Assembly (NCBI GenBank): GCA_973895155.1
Contig: OZ316893.1
Coordinates: 24,056,001 to 24,120,000 of the forward strand
Direction: 5' to 3'
DNA from: Marsupella aquatica
Lineage: Eukaryota; Marchantiophyta
Length of the DNA stretch: 64,000 nucleotides
The notes beneath the pieces are model-generated. The model was not told the DNA's origin and made no database searches. It saw only the letters and a list, made by a program, of their open reading frames with translations. The position numbers were made by a program, and so were the translations under genes. Of the stretch, positions 32,070-44,160 are shown in pieces. Positions within the stretch are counted from its first letter, which is position 1. Every line of letters starts with the position of its first letter.

Positions 32070-34407
32070 ATGGGCAACTGGGTGAAGAACATCTTCGTCG
32101 AAAATGAATTGGAGAAAACGATCTTAGCTGCGGTCATTATGGCAGTGGTTCTCCGGCTGATCGTACTCAAGACCTTCCCGGGATCCAAATCTAGGGGCCA
32201 TCTACCGCCAGGTCCTCTCAATCTGCCAGTGGTCGGTGCCATGCTCTCAGTAGAGACAAACGTTGGAGAGTGGTATAAAAAACTGGCCAAAAAGTTTGGG
32301 AAGATCTTCTATTTCCGTCTGGGTTCCCACGGGATGCTCATTGTGGGTACAGCAGAGGGAGCCGAGGAAGTTCTGAAGTTAAAGGATCTTGCATTTGCAA
32401 ATAGACCAACTAACGCATTCTTCAAATCTGCTGGCAAGTACATTGGGTTTGATTCCGAGGACGTTCTGTTTTCGAATTATGATCGGGCGCACAAGAACTT
32501 GAAGAAGTTGCTCACCGTGAATGTCTTCAATCCCTCTGAGCAGCACCGTTTTGAGAACGTCAGGAGGCGTGAAGGTATGGGCTATCTGGATGTTTCTTGC
32601 TTTGATTGGATATCTCGAGTCTCCTCACGTCATTGCCGTGACGTCCATGATCATCGTCTCTTTCATTTATAGACTGGATGCCAGCGCTCGGACCAGCAGC
32701 AGACGATTCTTGGCTGGTGTTTTCATTAAGATACAGGGTTTATGATGTACCACTCGTGTTTCAATTTGATACATGGAAATTTGAAGATCAGGTTCTCCTC
32801 AAGTTGAAAATCATTATATATGCCACTTCTCCTGTTTCCAATTGATGACCAAAAACTGTGTTTCACTGGGGACTCATTATTCACAAACTCGTTGCAGGTA
32901 AGTTTCTGGCGGAGGGCATCCAAAGGCAGATAAACTCAGAAGGCATCATAAACGTGGGCGAGTCTTCCTTCGGCCTGGCCGTCAACTTGCTCTGCTCGCT
33001 CATCTTCGGAAGGCGGTACTCTGATTCACTGACCTCCGAAACGGACCAGCTCAAGCACTGCCCTGACCTTATCCGCGGCGCCACTGATCTCATTCTAAAA
33101 CTGAATTTCGGGGACTTATTCCCATTGCTTGCGTGGGCGAACTATCAAGGATGGACCAAAGAGTTCAAGGAGTACAACCAGCTGTGTCATAGGGTGTTCG
33201 GGCAGAGTATTGAGGTACACTTTACGTAACTGAAGCATTGCAGGGAAACATTACTAATCTTGGATCAAGTTTGGATACTGTGTAAAACTGTTGACCTGCA
33301 GAGAAAAGAAATGAAGATACGTGTTTCGATGAAATTGTGATTTCAGGAGCACAGAGAAGCGAGGAGAGCCAATAAGAGCTCCACCGACCGAGACTTTCTG
33401 GACATTATGCTAACACTTCATGACAAGGGGACAATTTCGGACAATGGTCTTTTGGGCTCTCTTATCGACATGCTAGTTGGAGGAACGGACACTAATGCTG
33501 TCACCGCAGAGTGGGCTATGCTGGAGCTCGTCACAAATCCAGGTAAAAGGGAATCTGCAAACTTGTTGTGATCAGTTCCTTTTCGTTGCACCGTACGTCT
33601 TGCCGCCCCTTGAGTGCAAGAAAGCTTTGAATTCAGACTATGACACGATATATCAACAACGGTATCCAATTAACCACGTGAAATATGCCACAGACTACAA
33701 AACGAACACAACATGCTCGCAACGAAATTAAGAGAACAACTAGAAATCCAATCGACTCAACTTTTGTGATGGGTGGAGAGAGACCCTTTCGAAGCTTTAA
33801 CATAGTTGTTCACATTTAAGATTGCCTTGCCAATTAATTTTCCACAGATTGTCTCACCAAGCTGCAGAAGGAGATGGACGAAGTAGTTGGCAAAGGGCGA
33901 CCCGTGGAGGAATCTGATTTCCCCAACTTGCCATATTTCCAAGCTGTTATCCATGAGACCTTTCGGCTGCACCCTCCTCTTCCTCTCTTGGTGTCCCACT
34001 TCACCGCGGAAGCAACGACCGTGCAAGGGTTCTACGTCCCTGCCAACACAACTGTATTTGTGTACGTTGGACTCATCGCTCGGGACCCTCTCAATTGGGA
34101 AGACCCTGAGAAGTTCAATCCTGAGAGGTTTATGAACTCCAAGGAAACTATCAATATCACAGAAGGCAATCTCTTCAGCTTGCTTCCATTCGGAAGTGGG
34201 AGGCGGAAGTGTCCAGCGGCTCGGATGGGGGTGCTAACGGTTCAGAGAGTGATTTCCACTCTCGTTCATGCCTTTGATTGGAGTCCGTTACCTGGCAAGA
34301 CAATCGACGACATTGACAAGACGGAGGTGATTACTACCGTGTCTCGTCCAGCGACTCCACTTTTGTTATGTGCTAAGCCTCGGTTAAACCGTGCTATCTA
34401 CTCTTAA
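32070..34407 (+). CDS. Cytochrome P450, CYP71 clan (A-type), four exons
   Basis: Exons 32070-32574, 32898-33214, 33347-33542 and 33848-34407 (GT/AG introns, phases consistent) give 525 residues, the usual length. The N-terminus is a membrane anchor (about 17-34, ILAAVIMAVVLRLIVLK), then the proline hinge LPPGP (about 45-49), placing the enzyme on the ER. I-helix GGTDT at about 319-323 for oxygen activation, ETFR (E376, R379) for the ExxR pair, NPERF, and heme loop FGSGRRKCPAAR with the cysteine ligand near residue 461. The last Gly of the usual loop consensus is Ala, which occurs in this clan. It is a monooxygenase needing a P450 reductase. It resembles CYP75/76/98-type enzymes of phenolic or terpenoid metabolism, but the family and substrate cannot be decided. 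No frame defects. Confidence 0.9.
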
Positions 34408-37400
34408 TCACAAGATTAAACAATGAATTCTATAGTTCTTGGGCTTCCACAATTGACATGAGATTAGATATCACTTATGGGGGTGGTGGTTTCACTTTCT
34501 TTCATGAAGTGGCACATCATGGAAAGTGTAGGCACATTTAAATGGGTGTGGCGAAAAATTTACAAAGTTTGTTGAAAGAACACACATAGACCAGTTTAAT
34601 TGTCCAAAATATTTTCTTTAAGTTTTTAGTGATTTTTTTAATAAAAATGACAAAATTTAAAGAAAAAAAGGGTTTTGCAAAACAATATTTTTCACTTATA
34701 AGTTAGTGGGGTCGAACCCTAAAATGTTGCACGTGATGTATGGTCCTCCATATGACCTCCCCGAGAGCAGAATCCCCACCTTTTCCATTGGATGTCTTGG
34801 GGTGTAAAGTTTATACCAGTAAAGGTAGTCATTACGGACCCCCATTTGGGGTCCTTTCCAAAAATCCTGGCTCCACAATGTGCCACATCATCATGGCATG
34901 CTGCAAACACAAAGGGACTTGTTTTTGGATAAAATTAAATTTTGAATTCGTGTTTGTGACAACTTCTTTGTAAAAACTAGGACGCCATGCCATAAGAGAG
35001 AATGTAAGAAACCTTACATTGCAAATCAAAGATTAAAGATTGAGGTAAAACCTGTAACCGTTCTATTTACATTTTAATTTTATTCAAAACATAAAATTTT
35101 CCCAGTAGCAATTTTTCATTTGACATTGACATTTTTCATTTGACATTGTTGAGTCAAATTATAATGAAAACTCACGTATAATATGACATTGGAAAGATCT
35201 TGAAGAGATGGTCCTAATGAGCTCACGGTTGTCAACATTTGGTAAGAATTGAGTAAGTAATTTGAAAAACATATTCTACCCATGATTTTATAATCTCTAA
35301 CGTTAATAGAAATCTTTGTTGCACAACCTCTGAAATGTTGATCCCTTCCATGAGAATGAACCCTCAAATTGACAGATTTTATGAGTACTAAGGAGATTAT
35401 GAGTTTTAGAATTTTTTTAGCTTTTTAATGAACTTAACATTGATAGATTTAGTTGAGTTCTGAGGATTATGAATTTGCAATGTTCTTTAGCTTTTCAATG
35501 AGTGGTGATGAGTTTCTAAATTTCTCTAGCTTTCGATCAATTTTGAATTCTACAATTGGAGATTTGTTTCCGTGAAACTTTTTGTCTCAAACAATTATGC
35601 AAGGTTAGGATTTGATTACACCGATGGCTTCTCTCTCTTCGTCTCTCTGCGTGTAGGAATTGAAAAGTGATTACTTCAATACAACTTGAGTGCATCTGAC
35701 GTCCCTTTGGTACCGTGGAGGAAACCATCGAGTACCGTTTTGCTAAAGTGGGCAATTAAGCTACCCACACATTAAGCAGTAGTTCACATTGTAGCTGGTT
35801 TTGTGATTGATGTTAATTATGGTTGCCATGGTAAGTTTGGCAATTGTTTCAAGTGTCAAGCATTGACTTGTCCATTTTTGAATTTTTTCTTTAGACTCGA
35901 AGATCCATCTAGGCTTCAGTTTCTAGATAATTGCCTCTAAAATAACATGGGGGTCCACGGATTAATTTGGAGTAGTGAGGTGTGAAGTGTAGCATGGTGT
36001 CCCTGGGAACCAGACTTTAGACAACACGAGTGGTCGCGTTGTCTTAGCTCTATGTTTGTCTTTTCCAATCCAAGAATATGATTTCGCTTTTCTTCACGAC
36101 TTTGCCAGTGGGATTCTAATTTTTCTTGAATCTCATTTGTGGTCCATGCCTCTAATGTGTTTTGGTGTTCAACCAAACAAAACTGCTAATGTAGTTATCA
36201 CAACTGAGGGTTGAGTGGTAACAGCACCCAAGGCCTCATTCACAATTGGAGCACCCAAAAGGAAAGTGAAGTGACCATTATTTATTATGCTTTAGGATGT
36301 CATGTGTAAGGTGTAATGAGATGATATGCAAAATTTGATGTACTATAATTAATAAACAACTTGTAGGCTGGTAATATTCATTAAACTATCTAGGTAATAT
36401 TCATTAAACTATCTAACATTTGAGACGTTGTAGCTTTCCTGATATGTCTTTCAAAGAGAGATAAAAGTACTTGTCACGCAACAAGTCACATCATTACAGT
36501 ACTCAAAAGGACTCTAAAAAATGCATTTTAGACGATGAAATTTTACCAAAGTATGCATACTAATAGAATAACTTATATTAAAACTCAAATATTGACACAC
36601 ACTAAACCTTGATGTACACGACAAAAATAATCAATCATTTTGGCTAATTTAGGGCCATCAATAATAGGATCCCTTTAAAAAAGTTAAAACTTGATTTATC
36701 TACATGGTGAGGGAGGTTAAAGCATGTAAAATAATTTAGTGAAAAAATTAGAGTTAAATGTCTTGAGATAAAATCACGATGAAGCTTTTGCCATGTTATG
36801 AAAGTCATTTTTCAAAAAAGAAACATATTTTTGAGTCTTGAAAGTTGTTCCTATTATAACCAATGGTTTAGATTAACATGGATAGTTAAGGGAAGAGATT
36901 GTACATTACCATAACTACCACCATATGTATATACTTCTTGGATCTCTAATGGATAGTAGAATTCTTGTCGGTGCATTGGTGTATTATCCCATCTCAAGGC
37001 TTCCTATATTATAACAGTTCCTGTGAGGTACACCCAATTGTAAATGAGGCCCCAACTAGAAACTAGTGAGAAAGAGAGACTTGTTCAAAAGATGTTGGGT
37101 GGAGTAGTTGGAAGTGTTGATCAATAACTTTATTTCCCAATTTCCCAGTCCAAAAACAAATATACTTATTTCTAGTGCAAACAAATCCAAACATTGTCTC
37201 TTTACATCCACATGATACAAAACGGTAAATTTTAATTTTGCGGGACAGGAAGTGTGCCCTTTTTGTAAATTGTGCAATAACCAGTTGACAATGCTTTGGA
37301 ACTTCAAAACTTAGGCGGGGAAAGATAGGGGCAAGATAGGGGAAAGATAGGCTCAGTGAGACTTTCCATGGAAGCTTTTTATTGGAACAACCTTTGTAGT

Positions 37401-37869
37401 CTGCTAGACAACTTTTTTTTCAATCAACATAAGCCTTTGCAATTAATGACACACTAAGTTATTGTTGTTCAATAATAGATCATGGGAACTCTGCACGTGG
37501 CCTGCATTGTCTTTAATTTCTTGGTGTTACTATAGATTCATGTGGAGCCTTGCTGACTGGATGTGTTGGAATGTTCAATTGGAGGGTGCAGCGAGTAAGT
37601 AAAGCCTCCCATCTTTACCTTATGTGGAGGACATGCATGGGGCAAAGCATCTTTGCTGTTGGCAATTGGCTCAAAGGGTTATAAAGCTCTTTTATCTTCA
37701 TCAACAATATATAATTAAACACGTGAGGCTCTTTACAGTCCTCGAAAAAGCCAATCTTGAGGGTCATGATGAGCCTCCCGTACCTGCCCAAGCCCATCCA
37801 ATTCCATTTTATAGTGTCACTAGAATAGAATGAATGAACCCCACTTTTGGTTGGGGTCAATTTTCCTTG
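34408..37869. other. AT-rich intergenic region after the P450 gene
   Basis: 3' UTR of the P450 gene at the left, then AT-rich DNA without a gene I can support. Small direct repeats only, such as GGTAATATTCATTAAACTATCTA twice near 36370-36415 and ATTTTTCATTTGACATT twice near 35110-35145. Confidence 0.5.
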
Positions 37870-38340
37870 AAAGGGTAATTTTTAGAAATTTTATGAGGTG
37901 ATGCTTGAGCTACCTGCTCCTCCACCGCAACAATTATGGGTTGTTTTGACCATGGTCCATGATAGTCGGCGTACGGATGTTGTGGTACAAAACCCTATGC
38001 ATTAGGACCTCATTGAGATAACGACAACAATGGCAAGGTGCAATGGCATCCCTGACGGCCTTGACAAAGGAGGCAAAATATGTGGCTCAAGCTCCATTTG
38101 ATACCTTCCTCCCCCTGGCTATTGAGATCTTTGGACGTCTTCATCATCAGTCTGATGGGTTTCTTCAACAGGTTGCTCGTGATATTCATGGACGGTCGGA
38201 TGGGTTACTCTGGACCCCCACTATCCATCTTGACTAGTCACGCACTTTGTCAATGCATTTCAGTGGCCTTATAGCGTGCCCAGGCTCAAGCCATTTGTTG
38301 TCAATCCCTGAGTGGGCTCCACTACCTCCGCAACACTAGC
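37870..38340 (+). pseudogene. C-terminal fragment of a non-LTR reverse transcriptase polyprotein
   Basis: Peptides TDVVVQNPMH, LTALTKEAKYVAQAPFDTFLPLAIEIFGRLHHQ, and in a second frame GPPLSILTS...ISVALQRAQAQAI. In the plant non-LTR family that I recognise from the RT piece at 39126, a D-VVV-P, E-KY, F-PLA-E-G, RQR-S-ALQRAQA series ends the protein. Frames shift and stops are present. The assignment rests on recollection of the family pattern. Confidence 0.4.
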
Positions 38341-39125
38341 CCCCCTAGAGGACATTCCTGCCCCACTTGATGATTTGGTTAGGACACTGGATGTAGCCCA
38401 TTAGCTCTTGTCACATTATTTTTCCAATATAGACACTAGTCCTTGAGTTTGCACTAATGTAGTTTTTGACACTTTTCTGATTTTCTTCATCCTTTTTTTG
38501 TTAAAACTTGCTTTTATTTTTTTGTGGTTAAGTGTTTGTCCTCTTTGGAACTCTTTTTCTTTCCTTACTTCCATTGTACTTGTTTTACACTGATGTGTAA
38601 ATTTTTCTGGAAGATTCACTTTTTCTTTCTAGATGTGACAAGAGAAGATCTTATGGAGGACTTGAGGGTCCCTTTTAAATCAATGATTTAAAATAGGAAT
38701 GGACCAAGAAGTCAATAGAGGAGACCTCCAAATCTAAAATCTAGGAGAGAAGAGAGCTACACATAAGCAAAAATTGGGTCCCACTCCATTCCATTCCATG
38801 TAGGATTGGTAACAAGTTTGGTTGAAAGTGCCCCCAACATTTTGTAAAGTGAAGCAACAATTTGTCCCTAATGGATGACTTTGGTTCAAAGTGCTCCAAA
38901 CTTTTTGTGAAGGGCAGCCGTACGTTTCTCCCTAATGCATGACTTGGGTTAAAAGTGCCCCCAACTGTTTGTAAAGTGAACAGGGGCAGTTCCGTCCTCA
39001 CGGATGAATCTGATCAGATCTTGGAGACAGAAAAAGAATGAACTTGTAAGTAAAGTCACCCTTTAGATTTATTCCCCCCTGAAGATTCTTAGTTTGGTTT
39101 TCCAGTTTTCTTCTCCTTTTGCCAG
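38341..39125. other. Spacer with a 63-64 bp tandem repeat
   Basis: No gene. Three units at about 38817, 38880 and 38944 share TTGGTT(G/C)AAAGTGC, then CCAAC, then TTTGTAAAGTGA and CCCTAATG(G/C)ATGACT. Confidence 0.7.
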
Positions 39126-40140
39126 TGTATTGCAGCCGGCCGTTTGCCTCCTCCCGTCTCTCGGCTCTTGAGTGCTTCTCGTTTATTGGCCATGGCTAAG
39201 TCTTCACCGGGTGTTCGGCCAATAGCTATTGGAGAGGTATTTCTTTGTCTTGTGTCTCCCACACTTTCATCGCAGTATAGCTCTGCACTATTGGATCACC
39301 TCTCTCCACATCAGTTTACAGTGGGCGTTCTTGGCGGTTGTGAGACAGTTATTGCGGGTATTCGCACTACCTTGGACCTCCACCCTAATTGGGTTGTCCT
39401 CCATGTTGATGTCTCTAACGTTTTCAACACGGTTTCTTGGGCAACAAATTTTTGTGCTTTGAGGGCGGCGGATCCAGACATCCTATCCCTTATCCCCTTT
39501 GTCCGTTGTTTTTATGGACTCGAGGCCCCGCTCTTCTATAGTCATCACACCTATACTGGAGAGTATACCACTCTTTTGCAGAAGGTACACGTCTGGGTGA
39601 CCCTTTGGGTGGGCCTCTTTTTGCCATTGCCCATTTTATAGCTTTACGGGAAGCCATCGTGGCCCACCCCCAGTGTATCTTCCCCTCCCTTTCAAATGAC
39701 ACCCACACCATTGGTCCTCCCGCAGCGGTTACTTCTGCCCTTGCCACTCTCTCCACCCATTTGATGGGCCTTGGTTTATGGGTTCAGCCCGTGAAGAGTC
39801 GTGCATGCAATCCAGTTGGGTTACCCTTTGATCTTGTGCTTCCCCTGGGTTACTACGTCCAGCCGATGGTCTTTGGGTCCTTGGCTCCCCAGTCGGTACC
39901 GCCTCCTTTTGCTCATCTTTCATCGTTGACACTCTACAGGCTACCTTAGCCCCTACTCCTATGCTCCCTAAGTTAGCAGATTCTCAGGTAGCATTTGGGA
40001 TGTTGTTGAGGTGCATCCACCCTCGTGCGCCTTATTTGGCTAGGACGCATCCCCCTATCGAGGGTCTTTGTCTCCACCTTCGAGCGTTTGACGTCTGCAT
40101 TCATGAGACTTTGGCCTCTCTTTTAGGGCCAGATATGTTG
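39126..40140 (+). pseudogene. Non-LTR reverse transcriptase fragment, cut by CACTA-1
   Basis: A frame from about 39126 carries RLLAMAKSSPGVRPIAIGEVF, LSPHQFTVGVLGGCETVI, HPNWVVLHVDVSNVFNTVSW and IPFVRCFYG. After a frameshift near 39580 come GTRLGDPLGGPLFAIAHF and FPSLSNDTHTIGPP (the place of the catalytic ADD, here SND). After further stops come DSQVAFGMLLRCIHPRAPYL and LLGPDML. These are the RT palm motifs of a non-LTR family. The mutated active site and frame breaks show it is dead. It ends exactly where CACTA-1 begins. Confidence 0.75.
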
Positions 40141-40169
40141 CACTAGTACATTTTAGGGCCAATTACCGA

Positions 40170-40600
40170 TATTTACACCATCGGATGCCTTCGGGAAAAT
40201 GCGACGCCATTTTTGAGGTTTCCAATCCTAACTGCAGCAATCCGTCCGATACTCTCAGAATCGGATATCGACCATTGGACCTGTTTTGGACCACCCGATA
40301 CCAATACTATCGGACTTTGCATATCTCCTGAAATCGGATACATTAGTTGTCCGATATCACAAGAGTCGGAAGAAGCCTCTCCTTGCACCATGTGAAGATC
40401 TGTTGTCCGACTGTTGTCCGTATTAATTTGCAAGGGATATTGCGTTAAAATTCCCATCGAACATTGCGATGGTGAAATGAACGGACGTTCCAATAGTTTT
40501 GGTATTGGAATTTGAAGTATAATTGGTATCGGAACATACGAAATGGAGGGGTTCGGAAGCATTGGAGGGGTGCAATAGAAAAAGTATCGGAAGAGTACTC
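40170..40600. repeat. CACTA-1 left subterminal repeats
   Basis: About ten copies of TCCGAT or ATCGGA variants in both orientations within 430 bp. In En/Spm elements such motifs are the binding sites of the TNPA-type protein. Confidence 0.75.
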
Positions 40601-40872
40601 GGGAAAGACCTAGCTTCATTGCAACATTTGGTTTCTTGTGGGGATCTTTTCTGTTGGGGTTGAGGGTGGTTCTTGGGGGAATTTATACAATACAACATAG
40701 AGGGATTTGTTGAAGATGTTGAAGAGGTTATTTGAAAGAGAATGCCAATAGAAGTAATTAACACAAGAAGGATATATGGCCACAAAGGGTACTCAAACTC
40801 CAAAAGGGAAACATACCCCAAAATGTACAAGAGTGATCCAAGTACTGGGATCACAAAAGTAAGCACATCCAA
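40423..40872 (-). CDS. Putative two-pass membrane protein in CACTA-1
   Basis: Open frame of 149 codons starting MDVLTFVIPVLGSLLYILGY. Residues about 3-24 and 30-48 are hydrophobic enough for two membrane segments; the rest is Ser/Thr/Pro-rich. The 3' half runs into the subterminal repeats. I recognise no family. It may be a chance frame or the last exon of the neighbouring minus-strand gene. Confidence 0.25.
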   Translation of the reverse strand: MDVLTFVIPVLGSLLYILGYVSLLEFEYPLWPYILLVLITSIGILFQITSSTSSTNPSMLYCINSPKNHPQPQQKRSPQETKCCNEARSFPSTLPILFLLHPSNASEPLHFVCSDTNYTSNSNTKTIGTSVHFTIAMFDGNFNAISLAN

Positions 40873-41179
40873 CTCCTAATCTCGTCTAAGTCTAAGGCTA
40901 GACAGTATGTCTCTATCTATCTAAGCTAGTCTAAGTCAAAATGGAGCATGTCGTCCCTTCCTCTTTTTGGAACGAGTCCGAGGTGGTGGGGGTACAATAC
41001 TAGTCTGGGCAGGAGCCTGGGTGAATGGGGGCTCGTCCATGGTGACTTGGTCCACAACATCTGGCCCCTGTGTAGAGGTCATAGGAGGCACTGGACACAC
41101 GCCACCACCACCACCACCACCATGTGACGCTAGGGAGTCATGGGAAGGTCCGCTCCCCCCACTTGCATGGCAAGTATGA

Positions 41180-41660
41180 AAGGAAGCTGCACCACCCCCA
41201 CTAGCCCCGTTGCCAATGGACTGCCGTGATGTACCACCCTCGCTCCCTCCTGAATGGCCAAGGGCAATATGAGCACCCCCAGTCTGGGCTGAAGGGTGAG
41301 AGACACCAACACCACCGGCTGTACTCCCTCCTAACTGGCCAGGGGAAGGTTGACGACCCCCAGTGCGGCCTCAGTGGTGAGAGCTAGACAACACCGACAC
41401 TACCTCTACTCCCTCTACTCCCTCCTGACTGACCCTGAGCACTAACACCGCCCCCAATGTGGCCTGAGTGGTGAGACACACCACCGACTCTAGCTCTACT
41501 CCCTCCTGACTGACCAGGAGCAGTAACATTGCCCCCAATGTGGCCTGAGTGGGGAGAGACACCACCAACACCACCACTCCCTCCTGACTGGCCAGGGGCC
41601 TTAACACCACCCCCTGTCGAGCCTGAGTGATGAGAACCTCCCAAGCCACCCCCATCTGCA
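41180..41660 (-). repeat. 78-94 bp coding minisatellite
   Basis: CTCCCTCCTGACTGGCCAGG-like anchors at 41243, 41324, 41418, 41499 and 41577. On the minus strand they encode repeats around SGHIGG...APGQSGGSR, a Gly/Ser/His-rich low-complexity tail of the TNPA-like gene. Confidence 0.75.
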
Positions 41661-43961
41661 CCAGAGTGTTGTGAGCCTCTAGAACACCCTTCCCCATGAG
41701 GCTCTAATCGGCCAGACCCACCAACAGCACATCGCTCATCTCGCAACACATGCCAAGGGCCTCGAATATCAGCTCTGCCACTAGCCCGTGACCGGCGCCG
41801 GGGACCCTCACCACCTGTGCCAACAGCCCGTGAGTCACGTCTGCCACTAGATCCAACCCCTATGGCTCTAGGCTGGTGATAGAGGGGTCCCACTAGCACC
41901 ACCCCTACTGGTCCTAGTATGTGTCGCACGAACATCCGCTATGGGACCATGACGGGTCGACTGAAGAGCCCTAGCACTACCCCTAACTGTATCGGACCGG
42001 CGAGGAGGGGGTATGGCCACAATCCCCTCCTCTGGGTCCAACAACTCTGAATCAGATTCGCCGGATCCCCCACTGCTATGCCCTGAGCCCTCATCCACCG
42101 AGTCCTCACCCTCCGATCCCTCCTCATCTGAGCCCTGCATATATCCAACCAACAACCCAAATTAGTATACGCTTTTTAGAAATAAATTTCAACACCCCAT
42201 TAAGACATTGCATTAAAAATAATCTCCTTACCGAACCTAGCTCCTCCTTCAAGTGAATCCGAAGAGCCCGTGGTCCTTGTCTCTTAGCCAACTCCCTCTC
42301 TTCTGGAAATATTGGTCGCCCATGCTCGCGCTCCTGCCCCCCTCAAAAAATGCACCGGCAACCAAATTAGTCCCAATTAGTGCCACCGGGTCACACCCCA
42401 ATTAGATCCACACTGGATCACCCCCAACACGTTTTGAAATGGTCAATGGAACCAACCACGATAATCTGCAAGGGTAACCGTCAAAAAATTTGAAAATTCA
42501 AACTGTCCAATTACTTTCCGATTGTTTGTCCGATAGCATCAAGGTCGGATTGGAATCGGACACGACGTCCAAAAAAGCCATAGCAGTATTTCCGACTGTC
42601 TTTCCGATTCTATTACTATCGGACCATAATCGGAAATAGGGCCACGACAAAAAAGATAAGAGTTATCGATTGCATGCATAGCGCGCTTGCAGGGCCCGCA
42701 CGGCTTGACAATAAGAGGGGACTTTGGGCCGGGGCTCTTCAGGCAAAGAAGGGCCTCAGGTGATCAGGTGAATGGAGGGAAGAGCTTGGAGAGAGAAGGT
42801 GGAGTCTACTTATAGATTCTGCCTTGAGACGCAGTGACGCGCCCTGCCCCATTCTGTGAGTGACTACTGGCCTGTTATCAACTCGAATCAATGCCTTTTG
42901 CATATGTGAGGGAGGGTCCCTAAGCTGAATTGACTTTGCATCCCAATGTTGCAGGTTTTGATCAGCATGGCGGGTGTCAATAGTCTCCCCTACCTGGGCC
43001 CTCACTGCAAGGACTTCTAGCTCAGCTTGCCATTATCTCCTTGCCTACCAGGCTCGAACCTGTAGCTCGGTTTCAATCCAAGCTGGCCATACCTCCACAG
43101 GAATATCATTTGGGCACCCTCTTTGCCTGATCACCTCCTCACTGTCCTTGCACTCACCAAGGTACTTCCTCAGCTTCTCCCTGATGTGATTCCTTCTGTC
43201 TGCAAGGGATAGAGTGATTTTCTTGTTTAAGAACCTGTCATCAATGAATGAGCCATTGCAAAAACGTTCCTTCACCTGCTCACAAACTCTGAACTTCTCT
43301 TCTTCCTTTTTCTTCCCCCAGTAATCTAACACTCCAAAATGGGATCTAAGTACTTGCCCAAGCTGACTCCTGAAAAGATTATAGCTCTTGGCCCTCGGAG
43401 CTCCTCCCTCATTCAAATAAATTTTTGGCCTCTTGCTTCTCTCCTCTACTCGCAGCTTCTCCTCCTCGGCTCTTTTCCTATCTGCAGCCCGTGCCTCTCT
43501 ACGTAAGGCCTTAACTCTCTCTGTCGTGGTGAGAGGGCCTCCACAGGTACAGTCTCCTTCTCCTCCCTTCTCTTCCTCTTCTTCTCTTTCTCCCTAGTAC
43601 GCTGCCTCTCCTCAAATGTTTTCTGAGCTTCAGCAAGAACAGTGCTCCTAGAAGAGTCTAGCAATCCTTGTGTCAATGTAGCCACCTTTTGCGCATGCTC
43701 TATGGAGAGCCCTACCTGCTTATGGAAAATTTCAGCCATGATCTCCCCAAAGTCTTCTGATGGCCCTGCTCCATCCCCTGTAGCTCCTCCAGCCCCACCT
43801 CGTCCAGCTCCTGACCCTCCATCTCCACCATCTCCTTGCCCTCCAGCTGTTCCTCCAAATTCTGTTCCTGTCCCTGCTCTTGCCCCTCCCCCAGCCCCTC
43901 CATCGCTCCCCTCCATAGCCATTTGCTCTTCGCTGCCGTGCGCCACGCGCTTGTTTTTCAC
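41384..43961 (-). pseudogene. TNPA-like (Transposase_24 type) gene of CACTA-1, degraded
   Basis: Minus-strand pieces: an N-terminal Gly/Ala-rich part and a charged helix (43961-43530); after a frameshift near 43530 a basic coiled stretch and a block with KERFCNGSFIDDRFLNKKI, RRNHIREKLRKYLG and PNDIPVEVWPAWIETE (43416-43045), similar to the middle of plant En/Spm TNPA-type proteins; an exon near 42330-42235 (EERELAKRQGPRALRIHLKEE); and an acidic then Gly/Ser/His-rich part (42136-41384) with a frameshift near 41885. In this family the product binds subterminal repeats and assists TNP2. At least two frameshifts argue that it is no longer functional. Confidence 0.55.
42510..42640. repeat. Internal cluster of TCCGAT motifs
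   Basis: About eight TCCGAT/ATCGGA variants in 130 bp, like those at the CACTA-1 ends but lying in what may be an intron of the minus-strand gene. Confidence 0.6.
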
Positions 43962-43989
43962 AAAGACATGAACTCCCGACTGTTTTTCG

Positions 43990-44160
43990 ATGCAAAGCCC
44001 GACTCAAGTGCATTTGCACTTAGGTCGGGTGCCCTAAAAATGCTTCCGACTACTGATCCGATTCTATTTACATCGGAAATTCCCATTAAAAATGTATCGG
44101 ACATTGTATCAGATGAACATCGGACCCCTCCTGCAAAGCACTAACCTAAGGCTCTTCCGA
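43990..44160. repeat. TCCGAT cluster at the divergent promoter region
   Basis: TCCGAT/ATCGGA motifs between the minus-strand TNPA-like gene and the plus-strand SET gene, with GCCCTAAAAATG resembling the terminal GGCCCTAAAATG. Possibly regulatory. Confidence 0.5.
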
